Source: Helicostylum pulchrum
Lineage: Eukaryota; Mucoromycota; Mucoromycetes; Mucorales; Mucoraceae
Length of the DNA stretch: 64,000 bases
Assembly: GCA_025677825.1 (NCBI GenBank)
Contig: JAIXMO010000069.1
Location: forward strand, 1-64,000
Reading direction: 5' to 3'
The position numbers and the translations under genes were made by a program. The notes below the pieces were generated by a model. It saw nothing but the letters and a program-made list of their open reading frames with translations, did not search any database and was not told the origin of the DNA. How positions within the stretch are numbered: the stretch's first letter is position 1; each line of letters starts with the position of its first letter. Of this stretch, positions 1 to 12,547 are shown in pieces.

Positions 1-3000
1 GCAGTAATGAATGCTGGTTACCATATCGAGGTAGCTGGTGGTGGACATTTCAATGAAGAACGTCTTCGTGATAAAGTAGATAAGATTATGAAACTCACTC
101 GTGCCGGAGAAGGTGTGACACTCAACATTATTTTTTTGAATGTGCGTCAATGGGGTTTCCAATATCCTCTTGTACAAGTCATGCGTAAGGAAGGTCTTCC
201 TATGGAGGGTCTCTGTATCGCTGCTGGTGTGCCCAGTTTGGAATTGGCAAACGAGGTGATTGCAAACTTGCAAGCAGCCGGTATTCGTCATATCTCTTTC
301 AAGCCCGGAAGTGTGGATACGATCCGTCATGTTGTCGCCATTGCCGCTGCTAACCCTACCATGCCTATCATCATGCAATGGACCGGTGGTCGTGCCGGTG
401 GTCATCATAGTTTCGAAGATGCGCATCAACCTATCCTTGAAACCTACGCTGCTATTCGTCGTCAACCTAATATTGTACTTGTTGCTGGTTCCGGTTTCGG
501 TGGTGCCGATGATACTTTACCTTACATCACTGGTGACTGGTCTCTCAAGTTCGATTACCCTCCTATGCCCTTTGACGGCTGTCTTTTCGGATCTCGTATG
601 ATGGTTGCGTTAGAAGGTTTAGCCTCTCCTGATGCCAAGCAAGCTATGGTCGATGCCCCCGGTGTTGATGATGCTGATTGGGAAAAGACGTATAAGGGGC
701 CTACTGGTGGTATCATCACGGTTCTTTCTGAACTCGGTGAACCCATTCATAAGGTTGCTACGCGTGGTGTCAAGTTGTGGAAGGAACTCGATGAGAGTAT
801 CTTTAACTTGCCCAAAGATAAGCGTTTGCCTGCTTTAATGGCCAAGAAGGACTATATCATCAAGAGATTAAACGCTGATTTCCAAAAGGTTTGGTTCGGT
901 CAAAAGAAGTCGGGTGAAGCTGTGGATCTTCAAGACATGACTTATTCTGAAGTCGTATATCGTGTGATTACTTTACTCTATGTCAAACATGAGCAACGCT
1001 GGATCGATACCACACTCCGTAACTTGCTCGGTGATTTCTTGCGTCGTGTTGAAGAACGATTCAGTAAGACCTCCAAGCCCTCGATGCTTCAGAACTATAA
1101 CCAGTTGGAGTCTCCTTTACCCTTCACTGAAGAGTTCATGGCTCAATTCCCTGAAGCTGAAACTCAACTCTTGACCTCTGAGGATGTCTTACATTTCATT
1201 GCGCTTTGTAAGAACCCTGCTCAAAAGCCCGTACCTTTCATCCCTGTCATGGATAAGGATTTCGATATTTGGTTCAAGAAGGATTCGCTTTGGCAGTCTG
1301 AGGATCTCGGTGCTGTTGTAGGTCAAGATGTTCAACGTACGTGTATTCTTCACGGTCCCGTTGCCGCAAAGTATGCTACTCGTACGGATCAACCCGTGGG
1401 TGAAATCCTCGGCGATATCTATGCAAGCCACATTGAAAGCTTAAAGGAACGTTATTATAAGGATAAGCCTATTCCCAAGACCGAGTACCTTGGTGGTCTC
1501 CCTATCAATAAGACAAGTGTCAAGGAAGTTTCTACTACCGCTTCTGCTAACGAACGTGTTTATGAAATTGGATCTAGCAACATTCCTTCCGAAAACGAAT
1601 GGCTTCAAGCCATCTCTGGACCTACCTATAACTGGCTTCGTGCACTTTTAACTTCCCCCTTCATTGTTCAAGGAAAGCGTTTTATTGATAACCCTGCTAA
1701 GCGTATTTTCCGTCCTCGTGCTGGTCAAAAGGTCATTGTTTCAACTAATGCTCAAGGTGATATTACTGCCGTCAAGGTGCAAGATAAGAGACCTTGGAGT
1801 GCTACTGATAAGACCAGGGATTATATTACTTCAGTTGAAGCTTCTTTCTCTGCTGCCGGTAAATTGATCGATGTCAAGCTCTATGAAAAGAGAGGCAGTG
1901 ATTTGATCCCCTTGCCTTTGCAATTTGAGTACAAGCCTGAACTTGGGTACGCCCCCGTCCATGAAGTTATGGAAGGTCGTAACGACCGTATCAAGAACTT
2001 CTACTACAAGCTTTGGTTCGGTGTTGATAACACAGATGATTTCTTGAACATTCCTGTCAATGAAAAGTTGGTTGGTAAGGATGAAACTGTAAAGTCTGAA
2101 GAAATCAAGGAGTTCTGTCAAGCTGTTGGTAATCAAGCTGAGGTCTTTGTGGATCGTGGTCAAAAGATTGTGTATGCTCCTATGGATTTCGCGATCGTTG
2201 TTGGTTGGAAGGCTATTATGAAGGCTATCTTCCCCAAGGTCATTGATGGCGATCTTTTAAGACTTGTTCATTTGGGTAACGGGTATCGTCTCTTGGAAGG
2301 GTCTGATCTTCTTAAGGTCGGTGATGTTGTGGATACGTTTGCCAATATTAATGCGATCATCAATACTGATTCTGGAAAGATGATTGAAGTCAAGGGTGTG
2401 ATTGTCCGTGAGGGTAAGCCCGTGCTTGAAGTCACTTCTCAGTTCCTCTATCGTGGTGCGTTTGTCGATTTCGAGCATACCTTTGAACGCAAGGTTGAAA
2501 CCCCCATGTTGTTCAAGGTCAAGGATATCAAGGATATTGCTGTCCTCAAGACTAAGGAATGGATTCAGTGGAACGAAGAGGCCTTAGAGTCCCACGAAAT
2601 CACTTCGGGTTCTTCTTTGATCTTCCGTTTGAACACTGAGCTCAAGTACAAGAACAAGAGAGTCTTCTCTTCTGTAAAGACTACGGGTACCATTGTCATG
2701 CAAGTTTCTACCAAGGAATTTGTTGAAATTGCCAAGGTTGAATACGAGTCTGGTGAGTCACACGGTAACCCCGTTATTGAATACTTGAAGCGTAATGCTC
2801 AAGAGATCGAACAAGCTCATTTCTTTGAGAACGGTGGGTACTCTGTTATGCCCAGTCAATCTACTTACTCTTCCGTTGTTCATTCTCCTGCTTCCAACGA
2901 GCCTTATGCTAATGTGTCTGGTGATTTCAATCCTATTCATGTTAACCCTTACTTTGCTGATTTGGCCCTCTTACCCGGTACTATCACTCATGGTATGTGG

Positions 3001-6000
3001 ACTAGTGCTTCTACTCGTAAGTTTGTTGAAATCTTTGCTGCTGACAACGTTCCTCGTCGTGTTGTTGCCTATGATGTCAAGTTTGTTGGTATGGTCTTAC
3101 CCTCTGATAGACTTGAGACCAAGCTTTATCATACTGGTATGAAGAACGGTCGTAAGATCATCAAGGTCGAAACAGTTAACCAAAACAATGAAAAGGTTGT
3201 TGAAGGTACTGCAGAAGTTGAGCAACCGGTCTCTGCTTACGTCTTTACTGGTCAAGGTTCTCAAGAACAAGGTATGGGTATGGCTTTATATGATAGCTCA
3301 CCTGTCGCCAAGGCTATTTGGGATCAAGCTGATAAGCATTTCATGGAAAACTATGGGTTCTCTATTATTGAAATTGTTCGTAGTAACCCCAAGGAAAAGG
3401 TTGTGCATTTCGGTGGCCCTCGTGGTAACATGATCCGTCAAAACTATATGAGCATGACTTATGATGTGGTCGATGCTGATGGTTCTGTCAGTACTCTTCC
3501 TTTGTTCCCTAGCATCAACTCTCGTACTGCCTTCTATACTTTCCGTTCTCCTACCGGTCTTTTGTTCGCTACTCAATTCACTCAACCTGCTTTGACGTTG
3601 ATGGAAAAGGCTGCGTTTGAAGATATGCGTTCTAAGGAATTGATCCAAGGAAACTGTGCTTTTGCTGGTCACTCTCTTGGTGAGTACGCTGCCTTGGCTT
3701 CCGTTGGTGATGTCTTGCCTTTAGATTCCCTGGTTGATGTTGTCTTCTATCGTGGTATGACTATGCAATCTGCAGTCAAGCGTGATGAAGAAGGTCGCTC
3801 CAACTATGGTATGGTTGCTGTCAACCCTGCTCGTGTTTCTAAGACTTTCAACGATACTGCTCTTCGTTATGTCGTTGATTCGATCGCTCGTCGCGGTGGT
3901 GATGTATTGGAAATTGTCAACTTCAATGTTGAAAACTGGCAATATGTTGCAGCTGGTGCGCTTCAAAACCTCGATGCTCTTGCTAACGTTTTGAACTATA
4001 TCAAGACTGCTAACATCGATCTTCAAAAGTTGATGGAAACCATGTCTCTTGAAGACGTCAAGAAGCACTTGAACGAGATTATTGATGGTGCGTTTGAAAA
4101 GACAAAGGTCAAGCAAGCTAAGGGTCGTGTTCAACTTGAACGTGGTCATGCTACTGTGCCTCTTCCTGGTATCGATGTGCCTTTCCATTCATCTTTCTTG
4201 CTCAGTGGTGTGTCACCTTTCCGTACTTTCCTCGCCAAGAAGTTCAACCCCTCTGATATCAACGTGGCTCAATTGAGAGATAAATATATCCCCAATTTAA
4301 CTGCTAAACCTTTCAGCACTGAAAAGAGTTATATTGAAGATGTCTACCGCTTAACTTCTAGTCCTCGTTTGGGTAAGGTTCTCAAGAACTGGACTGATGA
4401 TAAATATGTCACTCCTGCTCAACAACAACGTCTTGGTTATATTCTTTTGATTGAACTTTTGGCGTATCAATTCGCTTCTCCTGTTAGATGGATTGAAACT
4501 CAAGATCAATTGTTTAAGAACTACAAGATCGAGCGTCTTATTGAAATTGGTCCTTCTCCTACTTTAAGTGGTATGGCTGTTCGTACTTTGAACCTCAAGT
4601 ACCAAGCTTATGATAACGCTTTGAGTAACCGTCGTCAAAACTTGAATATTTCCAAGGATGCCAAGGAAATTTACTACGAGTTTGAGAATGCTGGTGAAGA
4701 AGAAGCTGCTGCTCCTGAAGCTAGTTCTACTGCTGCCGCTGCTCCTGCTGCTGCTGCTGTTGCTGCACCTGTTGCCGTTGCCGCTGCACCTGTTGCTTCC
4801 GCTGGTCCTGCCGCTGCTGTCACTGATGCACCTGTTACTGCTACCGAGATCATTCATGCTGTTATTGCTCAAAAGCTTAAGAAATCAATTGACGAAGTTC
4901 CTTTGGGTAAGGCTATCAAGGATTTAGTTGGTGGTAAATCTACTCTCCAAAACGAAATTCTTGGTGATTTGCAAAAGGAGTTCAACAATGCTGTCCCTGA
5001 AAAGTCTGAGGAAACCCCCTTGGATGAACTTGGAGCTGCCATGAACAATAGTTTCCCTGGTACTCTCGGTAAGCACTCTAGTACTTTGGTTGCCAAGATG
5101 ATTGGTGCCAAGATGCCTGGTGGATTCACTTTAAACTCTGCAAAGACTTATCTCGGTACCTCTTATGGTTTGGGTCCTGGTCGTCTTGAAGGCGCTCTTT
5201 TGATCGCCATTACTATGGAACCTGCTGCTCGTTTAGGTGCTGAACCTGAGGCTAAAGCTTGGTTAGATTCTGTTGCTCAAACTTATGCCAAGAGAGCTGG
5301 TATCACTTTATCTGCTCCTGGTGCCGGTGCTGCCGCTGGTGGTGGAGGTGCTGCTGGAGGTGCTGTTATTAACAGTGAAGAGTTTGATGCCATGAAGGCT
5401 AAGCAAGATGCTTTGATCTATCAACAACTTAACTTGTACGCCAAGTATCTCCAAAAGGACTTGCGTGAAGGTGCCAAGTTGTATGAACAAGAAAAGGTGA
5501 CAACTGCCAAGTTGCAAGCTGAACTCGATTTATGGCTCGCTGAACATGGTGATATCTATGCTGATGGTATCAAGCCTTCTTTCACTACTCTTAAGGCTCG
5601 TCGTTACGATTCTTACTGGAATTGGTCTCGCCAAGATGCTTTAGAAATGTGGTACGATATTATCTTTGGTAAGCTCGCTATTGTTGATCGTGAAGTTACA
5701 GCCAAGTGTTTGAGTATCATGAACCGTTCTTATCCTCAATTGATTGATTACATGCGTTACAATGTTGAGAACTGTGCTGGTGATAAGGGAGAAACCTACA
5801 GACTTGCCAAGGAATTCGGTCAAGCTTTGATTGAAAACTGTGTCGACGTTCTTGCTGAAAGCCCTGTCTATAAGGATGTTGGTTTCCCTACTGGTCCCAA
5901 GACTACCATCTCTGAAAAGGGTGATATTGGTTATACCGAAGTTCCTCGTCCTGGTTGTCGCAAGTTGTCTGAATATGTCAACGAAATGACTGCTGGTTCC

Positions 6001-9000
6001 AAGGTTTCCGAGTTCTCTAACCGTCTCAAGGTTCAACAAGATCTTGGTCGTATTTACAAGATCATTCGTAACCAAAACAAGATGAAGAAGAGCACTAAGA
6101 TTGCTATCAAGGAACTCTACACTGACGTCTTGCGTTCTATGGCCATGTCTAACTCTATTATCAGAGAAGAGAGACCTCGTCAACGTCGTGCTTCTACTGT
6201 TAACCGTATCCCTGAACGTAAACGTGTTGCTCAACCCAAGACTGAAACTATCCCCTTCTTGCATCTTAAGAAGAAGAATGTTAACGATCCTAGTGGTTGG
6301 GAATTCAGTAACAAGCTCACTTCTACTTATCTTAATGTGTTGAGTGAAATTGCCGAACAAGGTATTACCTTTGCTGATAAGTGTGTTCTCTTAACTGGAG
6401 CTGGTAGAGATTCTATTGGTTCTGAAGTTATGAAGGGTCTTATTTCTGGTGGTGCCAAGGTTGTTGTCACCACTTCTCGTTTCAGTCGTGAAGTTACTCA
6501 ATATTTCCAATCCATCTATGAGACTTATGGTTCCAAGGGTTCAGAACTTGTTGTTGTTCCTTTCAACCAAGGTGCCAAGCAAGATTGCGATGCTTTGATT
6601 GACTACATTTATGATCCTAAGGGTCTTAACTGGGATCTTGATTTCGTTATTCCTTTTGCTGCTATCCCTGAAAATGGTCGTGAAATTGATAACATTGATT
6701 CCAAGTCTGAACTTGCTCATCGTATTATGTTGACTAACCTCCTCCGTATGTTGGGTAATGTCAAGACTCACAAGCAAAACATTGGTTCCGATACTCGTCC
6801 TGCTCAAGTTATCCTTCCCTTGTCTCCTAACCATGGTACCTTTGGTGCTGATGGTCTTTATGGTGAATCCAAGATCTCTCTTGAAACCCTCTTCAACCGT
6901 TGGTACTCTGAGAGTTGGTCTCAATACTTGATTATTGCTGGTGCCGTCATTGGTTGGACTCGTGGTACTGGTTTGATGAGTGCTAATAACATGGTCGCTG
7001 AAGGTATTGAAGCCCTTGGTGTCAGAACTTTCTCTGCTGTCGAAATGTCTTTCAACATTCTTGGTCTTATGCATCCTTCCATTGTTGAACTCTGTCAAAA
7101 CGAACCTGTTTGGGCCGATCTTAACGGTGGTCTTCAATTCATTACCAATTTGAATGAAGTCAGTGCCAATTTGCGTAAGGAAATTCGTGAAACTGCTGAA
7201 GTTCGCAAGGCTATTGATGTTGAAAATGCTCTTGATTTCAAGGTTGTCTTTGGTGAAGAGGCTGAGCGTAAGCACAAGCCTCATAACATTACTCCTCGTG
7301 CAAACATGAAGTTCGATTTCCCTACTCTCAAGACTTATGATGCTTTCAAGCATCTTGGTCATCTTAAGGGTATGCTCGATCTCGAACAAGTTATTGTTGT
7401 TGCTGGTTTCGGTGAAGTATCTCCTTGGGGTAATGCTAGAACTCGTTGGGAAATGGAAGCTCACGGTGAATTCTCTCTTGAAGGTTGTATTGAAATGGCC
7501 TGGATTATGGGCTATATTAAGCATCATGATGGTAATTTGAAGACTGGTAAGTTCTATTCTGGCTGGTTAGATGCCAAGTCTGGTGAACCTGTCGAAGAAA
7601 AGGATATCAAGGCCAAGTATGAAAAGCAAATTATTGATCATTGTGGTATTCGTCTTATTGGTACGTATAAATTTTATTGAAGCACCTTTTTTTTTTTTTT
7701 TTAAAAAAAAATAGAACTAACTTTTTATTACTTTTATTTTTATAAATAACAGATCCTACTGTCATGGATGGTTATAACCCTGAAAAGAAGATGCTCATGC
7801 AAGAAATCGTTGTTGATCACGATCTTGAGCCTTTCGAGTGTTCCAAGGAAGAAGCTGAACACTTCAAGCTCCAACAAGGTGATAAGGCCGATGTTTACGA
7901 AAACGCTAACGGTGATTGGTGCGTTGTCTTGCGTAAGGGTGCTACTTTGTATGTCCCTAAGGCTCTTCGTTTTGATCGTCTTGTAGCTGGTCAAATTCCT
8001 ACTGGTTGGAACGCTGCTCGTTATGGTGTTCCTAAAGATATTGTCGATCAAGTTGATCCTGTCACTTTATTCAACATTGTCTCTACTGTTGAAGCATTCG
8101 TTTCTGCTGGTATCACTGATCCTTATGAATTCTTCAAGTACGTCCATGTCTCTGAAATCGGTAACACTACTGGTTCCGGTGTTGGTGGTCAATGGTCTCA
8201 AAGAGGTCTTTACCGTGATCGTCTCCTTGACAAGCCTGTCCAAAAGGATATTCTTCAAGAATCTTTCATTAACACCATGCCTGCTTGGATTAACATGTTG
8301 CTCCTTTCTTCATCTGGTCCTATCAAGACCCCCGTTAATGCTTGTGCCACTTCCGCTGTTTCTATTGAATTAGCTTGTGAATCTCTCTTGACTGGTAAGG
8401 CCAAGATTATGATTGCTGGTGCCACTGAAGATATTACTGAAGAATCTAGTTATGAATTCGCAAACATGAAGGCTACTTCTAACGCTGTTGAGGAATTCGC
8501 CCATGGTCGTACTCCTGCTGAGATGTCTCGTCCTGCTACTACTTCCAGAAGTGGTTTCATGGAAGCTCATGGTTCTGCTAATCATATTCTTATGTCTGCT
8601 GCTACTGCCATTGAAATTGGCTCTCCCATATACGGTATTATTGCTCTTAGTAGCACTGCTACTGATAAGGAAGGTCGTTCCGTCCCTGCTCCTGGTGCCG
8701 GTATCTTGACCACTGCTCGTGAAAACATTACCAAGAGACCTTCTCCCTTGTTGAACTTCAACTACCGTACTAGACAAATCAAGGCTCGTCGTGCTCAAAT
8801 TAAATCTTGGGTTGAAAGCGAGTATGAGGTTCTCCGCGAAGAATTAGCTGAACTCAAGGCTTCTGGTGAACTTCCTCAAGAAGAAGAACAAGCCTGGCTC
8901 GAAGAACGTACTACTTTCATTCATGCTGAAGCTAAGCGTCAAGAAAAGGAATGTTTGAGTACTTATAACCATAACTTCTTCAAGAATGATTCTAATATTG

Positions 9001-10112
9001 CTCCTATTCGTGGTGCCCTTGCTGTTTATGGTTTAACCATTGATGATATTGGTGTTGCCTCTTTCCATGGTACTTCTACCAAGGCTAACGATAAGAACGA
9101 ATCTCGTGTTCTTAACTCTCAATTGAAGCATCTTGGTCGTTCTAAGGGTAATGCTCTTTTGGCTATTACTCAAAAGTATTTGACTGGTCATCCTAAGGGC
9201 CCTGCTGCCTCTTGGATGGCTAACGGTATGATGCAATGTTTGCTTAGTGGTCTCGTCCCTGGTAACCGTAATGCTGATAACATTGATGTGCTTATGAGAG
9301 ACTTTGAATACATTGTCTATCCTTCTCGCTCTATTCAAACAGATGGTTTGAAGGCTGGTCTCCTCAAATCTTTCGGTTTCGGTCAAGCTGGTGGTGAAGT
9401 TTTGATTATTCATCCTGATTACGTTCTTGCTGCTTTAGAAGAAAACCAATACAATGCTTATAAGGCCAAGAATGCTCAACGTTATGCCAAGACCTACCGT
9501 TATCTTCATGATTCTCTTACTGGTGTTGCTGACTTTGTTCAAGTTAAGAACGAAGCACCTTATACTGATGAACTTGAATCTTTTGTATACTTGAACCCTA
9601 GTGCTCGTGTTGAATACTCCAAGGAGAAGAAATCATATCATTTCACTAACAAATCTGCCAACTTGTCTGCCCCCACAGCCGGTGATGCTGAAGTTACAAA
9701 GAATATCCTTGCTTCTCTCACTGAACAACAAGCTGGTAAGCGTGGTGTAGGTGTTGATGTCGAATTAACCAACGCTGTCAATATTGAAAACTCTACTTTT
9801 ATCGAACGTAACTTCACTGCTGCTGAAATCGAATACTGTAATGCTCGCCCTGATCCCCAAGCTAGTTTCACAGGTCGTTGGTCTGCAAAGGAAGCTGTCT
9901 TTAAGGCTATCTCTTCATTCGGAAACATCCCCTCTGATGGTGCTGGTGCTCCCTTGAACGAGATTGAAATTAAATCTAATGAAGTCGGTGCTCCCGAAGT
10001 TATCTTGACCGGTAAAGCTTTGAGTGCTGCCTCCGCTGCTGGTGTCAAAAATGTAAATGTCTCTATCAGTCACAGCGGTGCTTACAGTGTTGCTGTTGCC
10101 TTGGCTCAGTAA
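1..10112 (+). CDS. FAS: Fungal type I fatty acid synthase, beta and alpha fused in one chain (5' partial)
   Basis: Makes long-chain acyl-CoA from acetyl- and malonyl-CoA in the cytosol. Exons <1-7660 and 7753-10112; the 92-bp intron (GTACGT..CAG) is in frame. The window opens inside the gene, so the N-terminus and acetyltransferase domain lie upstream; 3,339 residues are visible. Domains in order: FMN enoyl reductase (from residue 1); MaoC hot-dog dehydratase (GDFNPIHVN, about 973); malonyl/palmitoyl transferase (GHSLGEY, Ser about 1225); beta/alpha junction about nt 4410-4440, with no stop or start; Ala/Pro linker; ACP (GGKST, Ser at 4939-4941, phosphopantetheine site); ketoreductase (TGAGRDSIG, about nt 6390); ketosynthase after the intron (Cys at 8343-8345, His at 9066-9068 and 9189-9191); phosphopantetheinyl transferase (GVGVDVE, near nt 9750). 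All visible catalytic residues are present. Yeast splits this into FAS1 and FAS2; here both are one reading frame. Confidence 0.97.
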
Positions 10113-10944
10113 ATTATATACTCACAAAAAAAAAAAAATACATGTTTAAAAAAAATATCAATTAATTAGAATCTCTTTCCCCCAAAATCCCCCCTTAAAT
10201 TTAAATTAAATAAATTTGTATGATGTTGTAAATTATCTTTTATTGTTCTATTGTCTTTAAAGTCTAACATATGATAACTAATAAACGCCTTAGCATGGAA
10301 AATATGTTGTAATTATATCTTAAATCGCAATGATCCTGAGATTACACCTTTAACCATGAAACTACGCTTTAAAGAGAGTGACATGTCAAAAATAGTATTG
10401 GGAATTACAAATCAAATTTATCGAATGATCCAAGCAATACGAGATGATTTACCGACCATCTACTATTCTGACTGTAACTGATTTATTTATGTGTCACAAA
10501 CCTTTTTCTGATCACTTCTGACGAAATACAATAGAGCAAAATGAATGAGCTTTTTGTTTTTCTCAAAAGTACCAAACAAATAAATCATATTTATTTTTTG
10601 GGGTAAAGGTCGTGGTTTTAGCTATTTAATTATAATGTTTAGAACGCATCGTATCAACTGCAAATGTTTTATTGGATCACGAATTACTTTTTCTTTTGGG
10701 CTGAGCGACGTATCTTTAAATCGGCGCTGTTTTTTTAAAAAGCACAAAAAGTAACAATAATAAATATATAATTTATTGATCAAATGGAGGGTATGAATAG
10801 GTAGGAGAGATTTAAAAAAATAGTTGTAGATGAATAATAAGAAGAGGATAGAATAATAAGTTGGCTATACTTTCCTTTCCAGAAGAAATCAGCCGTTTAT
10901 TGTTGCAAGAAGAAGAAGAAGAAGAGAGAGAGAGAGGGAGGGAT
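10113..10944. other. Convergent intergenic spacer
   Basis: This is the tail-to-tail spacer between the fatty acid synthase and the Sec14-like gene. It is AT-rich, with A and T runs and AATAAA-like motifs that could serve 3' end formation on both strands. A GAA/GA microsatellite lies at about 10909-10937, just past the Sec14 stop on the minus strand. I see no gene in it. Confidence 0.6.
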
Positions 10945-12478
10945 TTAAACAGTTTCAGTGATATCCAAAGGAACCCAGTTGTCACTTCCATAGTCAAGGA
11001 AGACACGACCTTCTGCGTTAACGGTAATAAGACCCTTAGCTTGATAACTGGTAGGACCTCTAACATCGAATTCAGCCTTAATACGAGCAACACGATATTG
11101 TCTAGCGAGCTCACGACGAGTGTCAGTTTCGTTAGAATCTTCAGCAGTCTTGGACTTGGCCCAATCCAAGGTTTCGAATTGGTATTCCTTGATCATATCT
11201 TGGTAGTCTTGATAAGCAGGAGTGGCGGGAGTGGTCAAAGTACCGGGTTTAACAGGATCAATCTTCATAGCTTCATCCCTAGTTTTCTTACCAACTTCAC
11301 CAGTAATATTTCCGGGTAAAGCATCCATAGGGACAAAATTGGTTAATTCCTTACAATCTTTGGTGAAATGAATCTTGGAAGCAACGACGGGATCCAAAAG
11401 AGGAGTAATCAAATTCCAAATAGTAGAGAAGACCCAAGGAGCTCTGTGAATCAAACAAGAACCCAAAGTCTCGGGATAGTAGGCTTCGAAACAGGTTACT
11501 AAAAATTTAACAAAGTCGAAATCCTAAAAAAAAAATTAAAGTTAATAATCCATTGTTACACCTGTACCTTTTCTACTATTCTTTGTCGTAATTTTGTGTG
11601 CCTTGATCACCCCACCCCAAACAAAAAATAAATAAAAATAAAGCTCTCACACTTGTTATACATACCATATTTTTAAGAGTAAACTTATCCATGTTGAATA
11701 CAATACAAGCAGATTCAACAGGTTGATGAACAACAACACGAGAAGTTTCCATAATATACATGGTTAAAAGCTTGATAATTTCTGCAGGTTGGTCTTCTTT
11801 AAGATGGAAACACACGTTAATGAAACTAAAAAAGGTAAACAAAAAAGTAAATATTTATGACAATGAATAATGATATAAATGATCATACCAGATACCACGA
11901 CCATCCTTATCGGGACCACCCAAATAAGCTTTACCAGAGTTAAGTTGAGTGACGAAACAATCACCTAATTCAGGTTGAAGTCTGTTAAGTTCATCACGCA
12001 TACCATTTTCACCAAGAGCAACAATATCATCAATACGATAAGATAATCTCCAACGAAGAGTATTGGTCAACATGTTATATGCAGCATCCAAATCCCACTT
12101 ACGAGCACGTAAGAAACGAAGACAGACAGCATCTGGGTTATCAGTAGCAATCATATTCCAGAAAGTACTGCGAAGGGAAGTTCCAGGAATTAAAGGTAAA
12201 GCCTTTTCAAGAGGCAAGGCCAACCATTGAGGATCGACGCCTACACCAATAAAAACATCCTTAACAAGAACAGGTTCTTTCTTGCCGAACCATCCTTTCT
12301 TGGCAGGAGCTTCTTCAGTTTTAGCAGGTGCCCATTCGGTACCTTTTTGCTTGAAAAGTTCGAAAAGACGAGTCCAAAGTTGCTTGAGCATATCGTTTTC
12401 TTTAACAGTCAAGTTACTAACATGACCGGGTAAAGGTGCGGATGTAGCAGCTGAGGTTGTTGAAGCAGCAGGAGACAT
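10945..12478 (-). CDS. Sec14-like phosphatidylinositol transfer protein (CRAL-TRIO), Csr1/Pdr16 type
   Basis: Exons on the minus strand are 12478-11889, 11825-11666 and 11523-10945, giving 442 aa with all junctions in frame. After a low-complexity Ala/Ser N-terminus come a segment with a Lys-rich loop (KKGWFGKKEP), the CRAL-TRIO N-terminal helices (AVCLRFLRARKWD, typical of Sec14 proteins) and the lipid-binding lobe spanning exons 2 and 3 (GRGICFINV, VFNMDKFTLKNMD, FEAYYPETLG). Family members exchange phosphatidylinositol and a second lipid at Golgi, ER or lipid-droplet membranes. The extended N-terminus and the FWNMI..DNPDAV segment resemble Csr1/Sfh2 more than Sec14 itself; that subfamily call is inference. 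No signal peptide or membrane segment is seen. Confidence 0.9.
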
Positions 12479-12539
12479 TTTTAAGTATAATAATGAATTT
12501 ATAAGTAAGAAAAGCAAGAAAGAGAAAAAAAGTTCTTTT

Positions 12540-12547
12540 TATTTATA
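12540..12547 (-). promoter_or_regulatory. TATA box of the Sec14-like gene
   Basis: The minus strand reads TATAAATA, 62 bp upstream of the start codon at 12478. The same octamer sits at almost the same distance from the trehalase start on the other strand. Confidence 0.5.

Noticed and set aside
6541..7527. A 328-codon open frame antisense to the fatty acid synthase, and a similar 239-codon one at 5641-6360
   Set aside because: They mirror the biased codons of a highly expressed gene, which avoid antisense stops. They contain no domain and lie wholly inside the ketoreductase region and its N-terminal flank.
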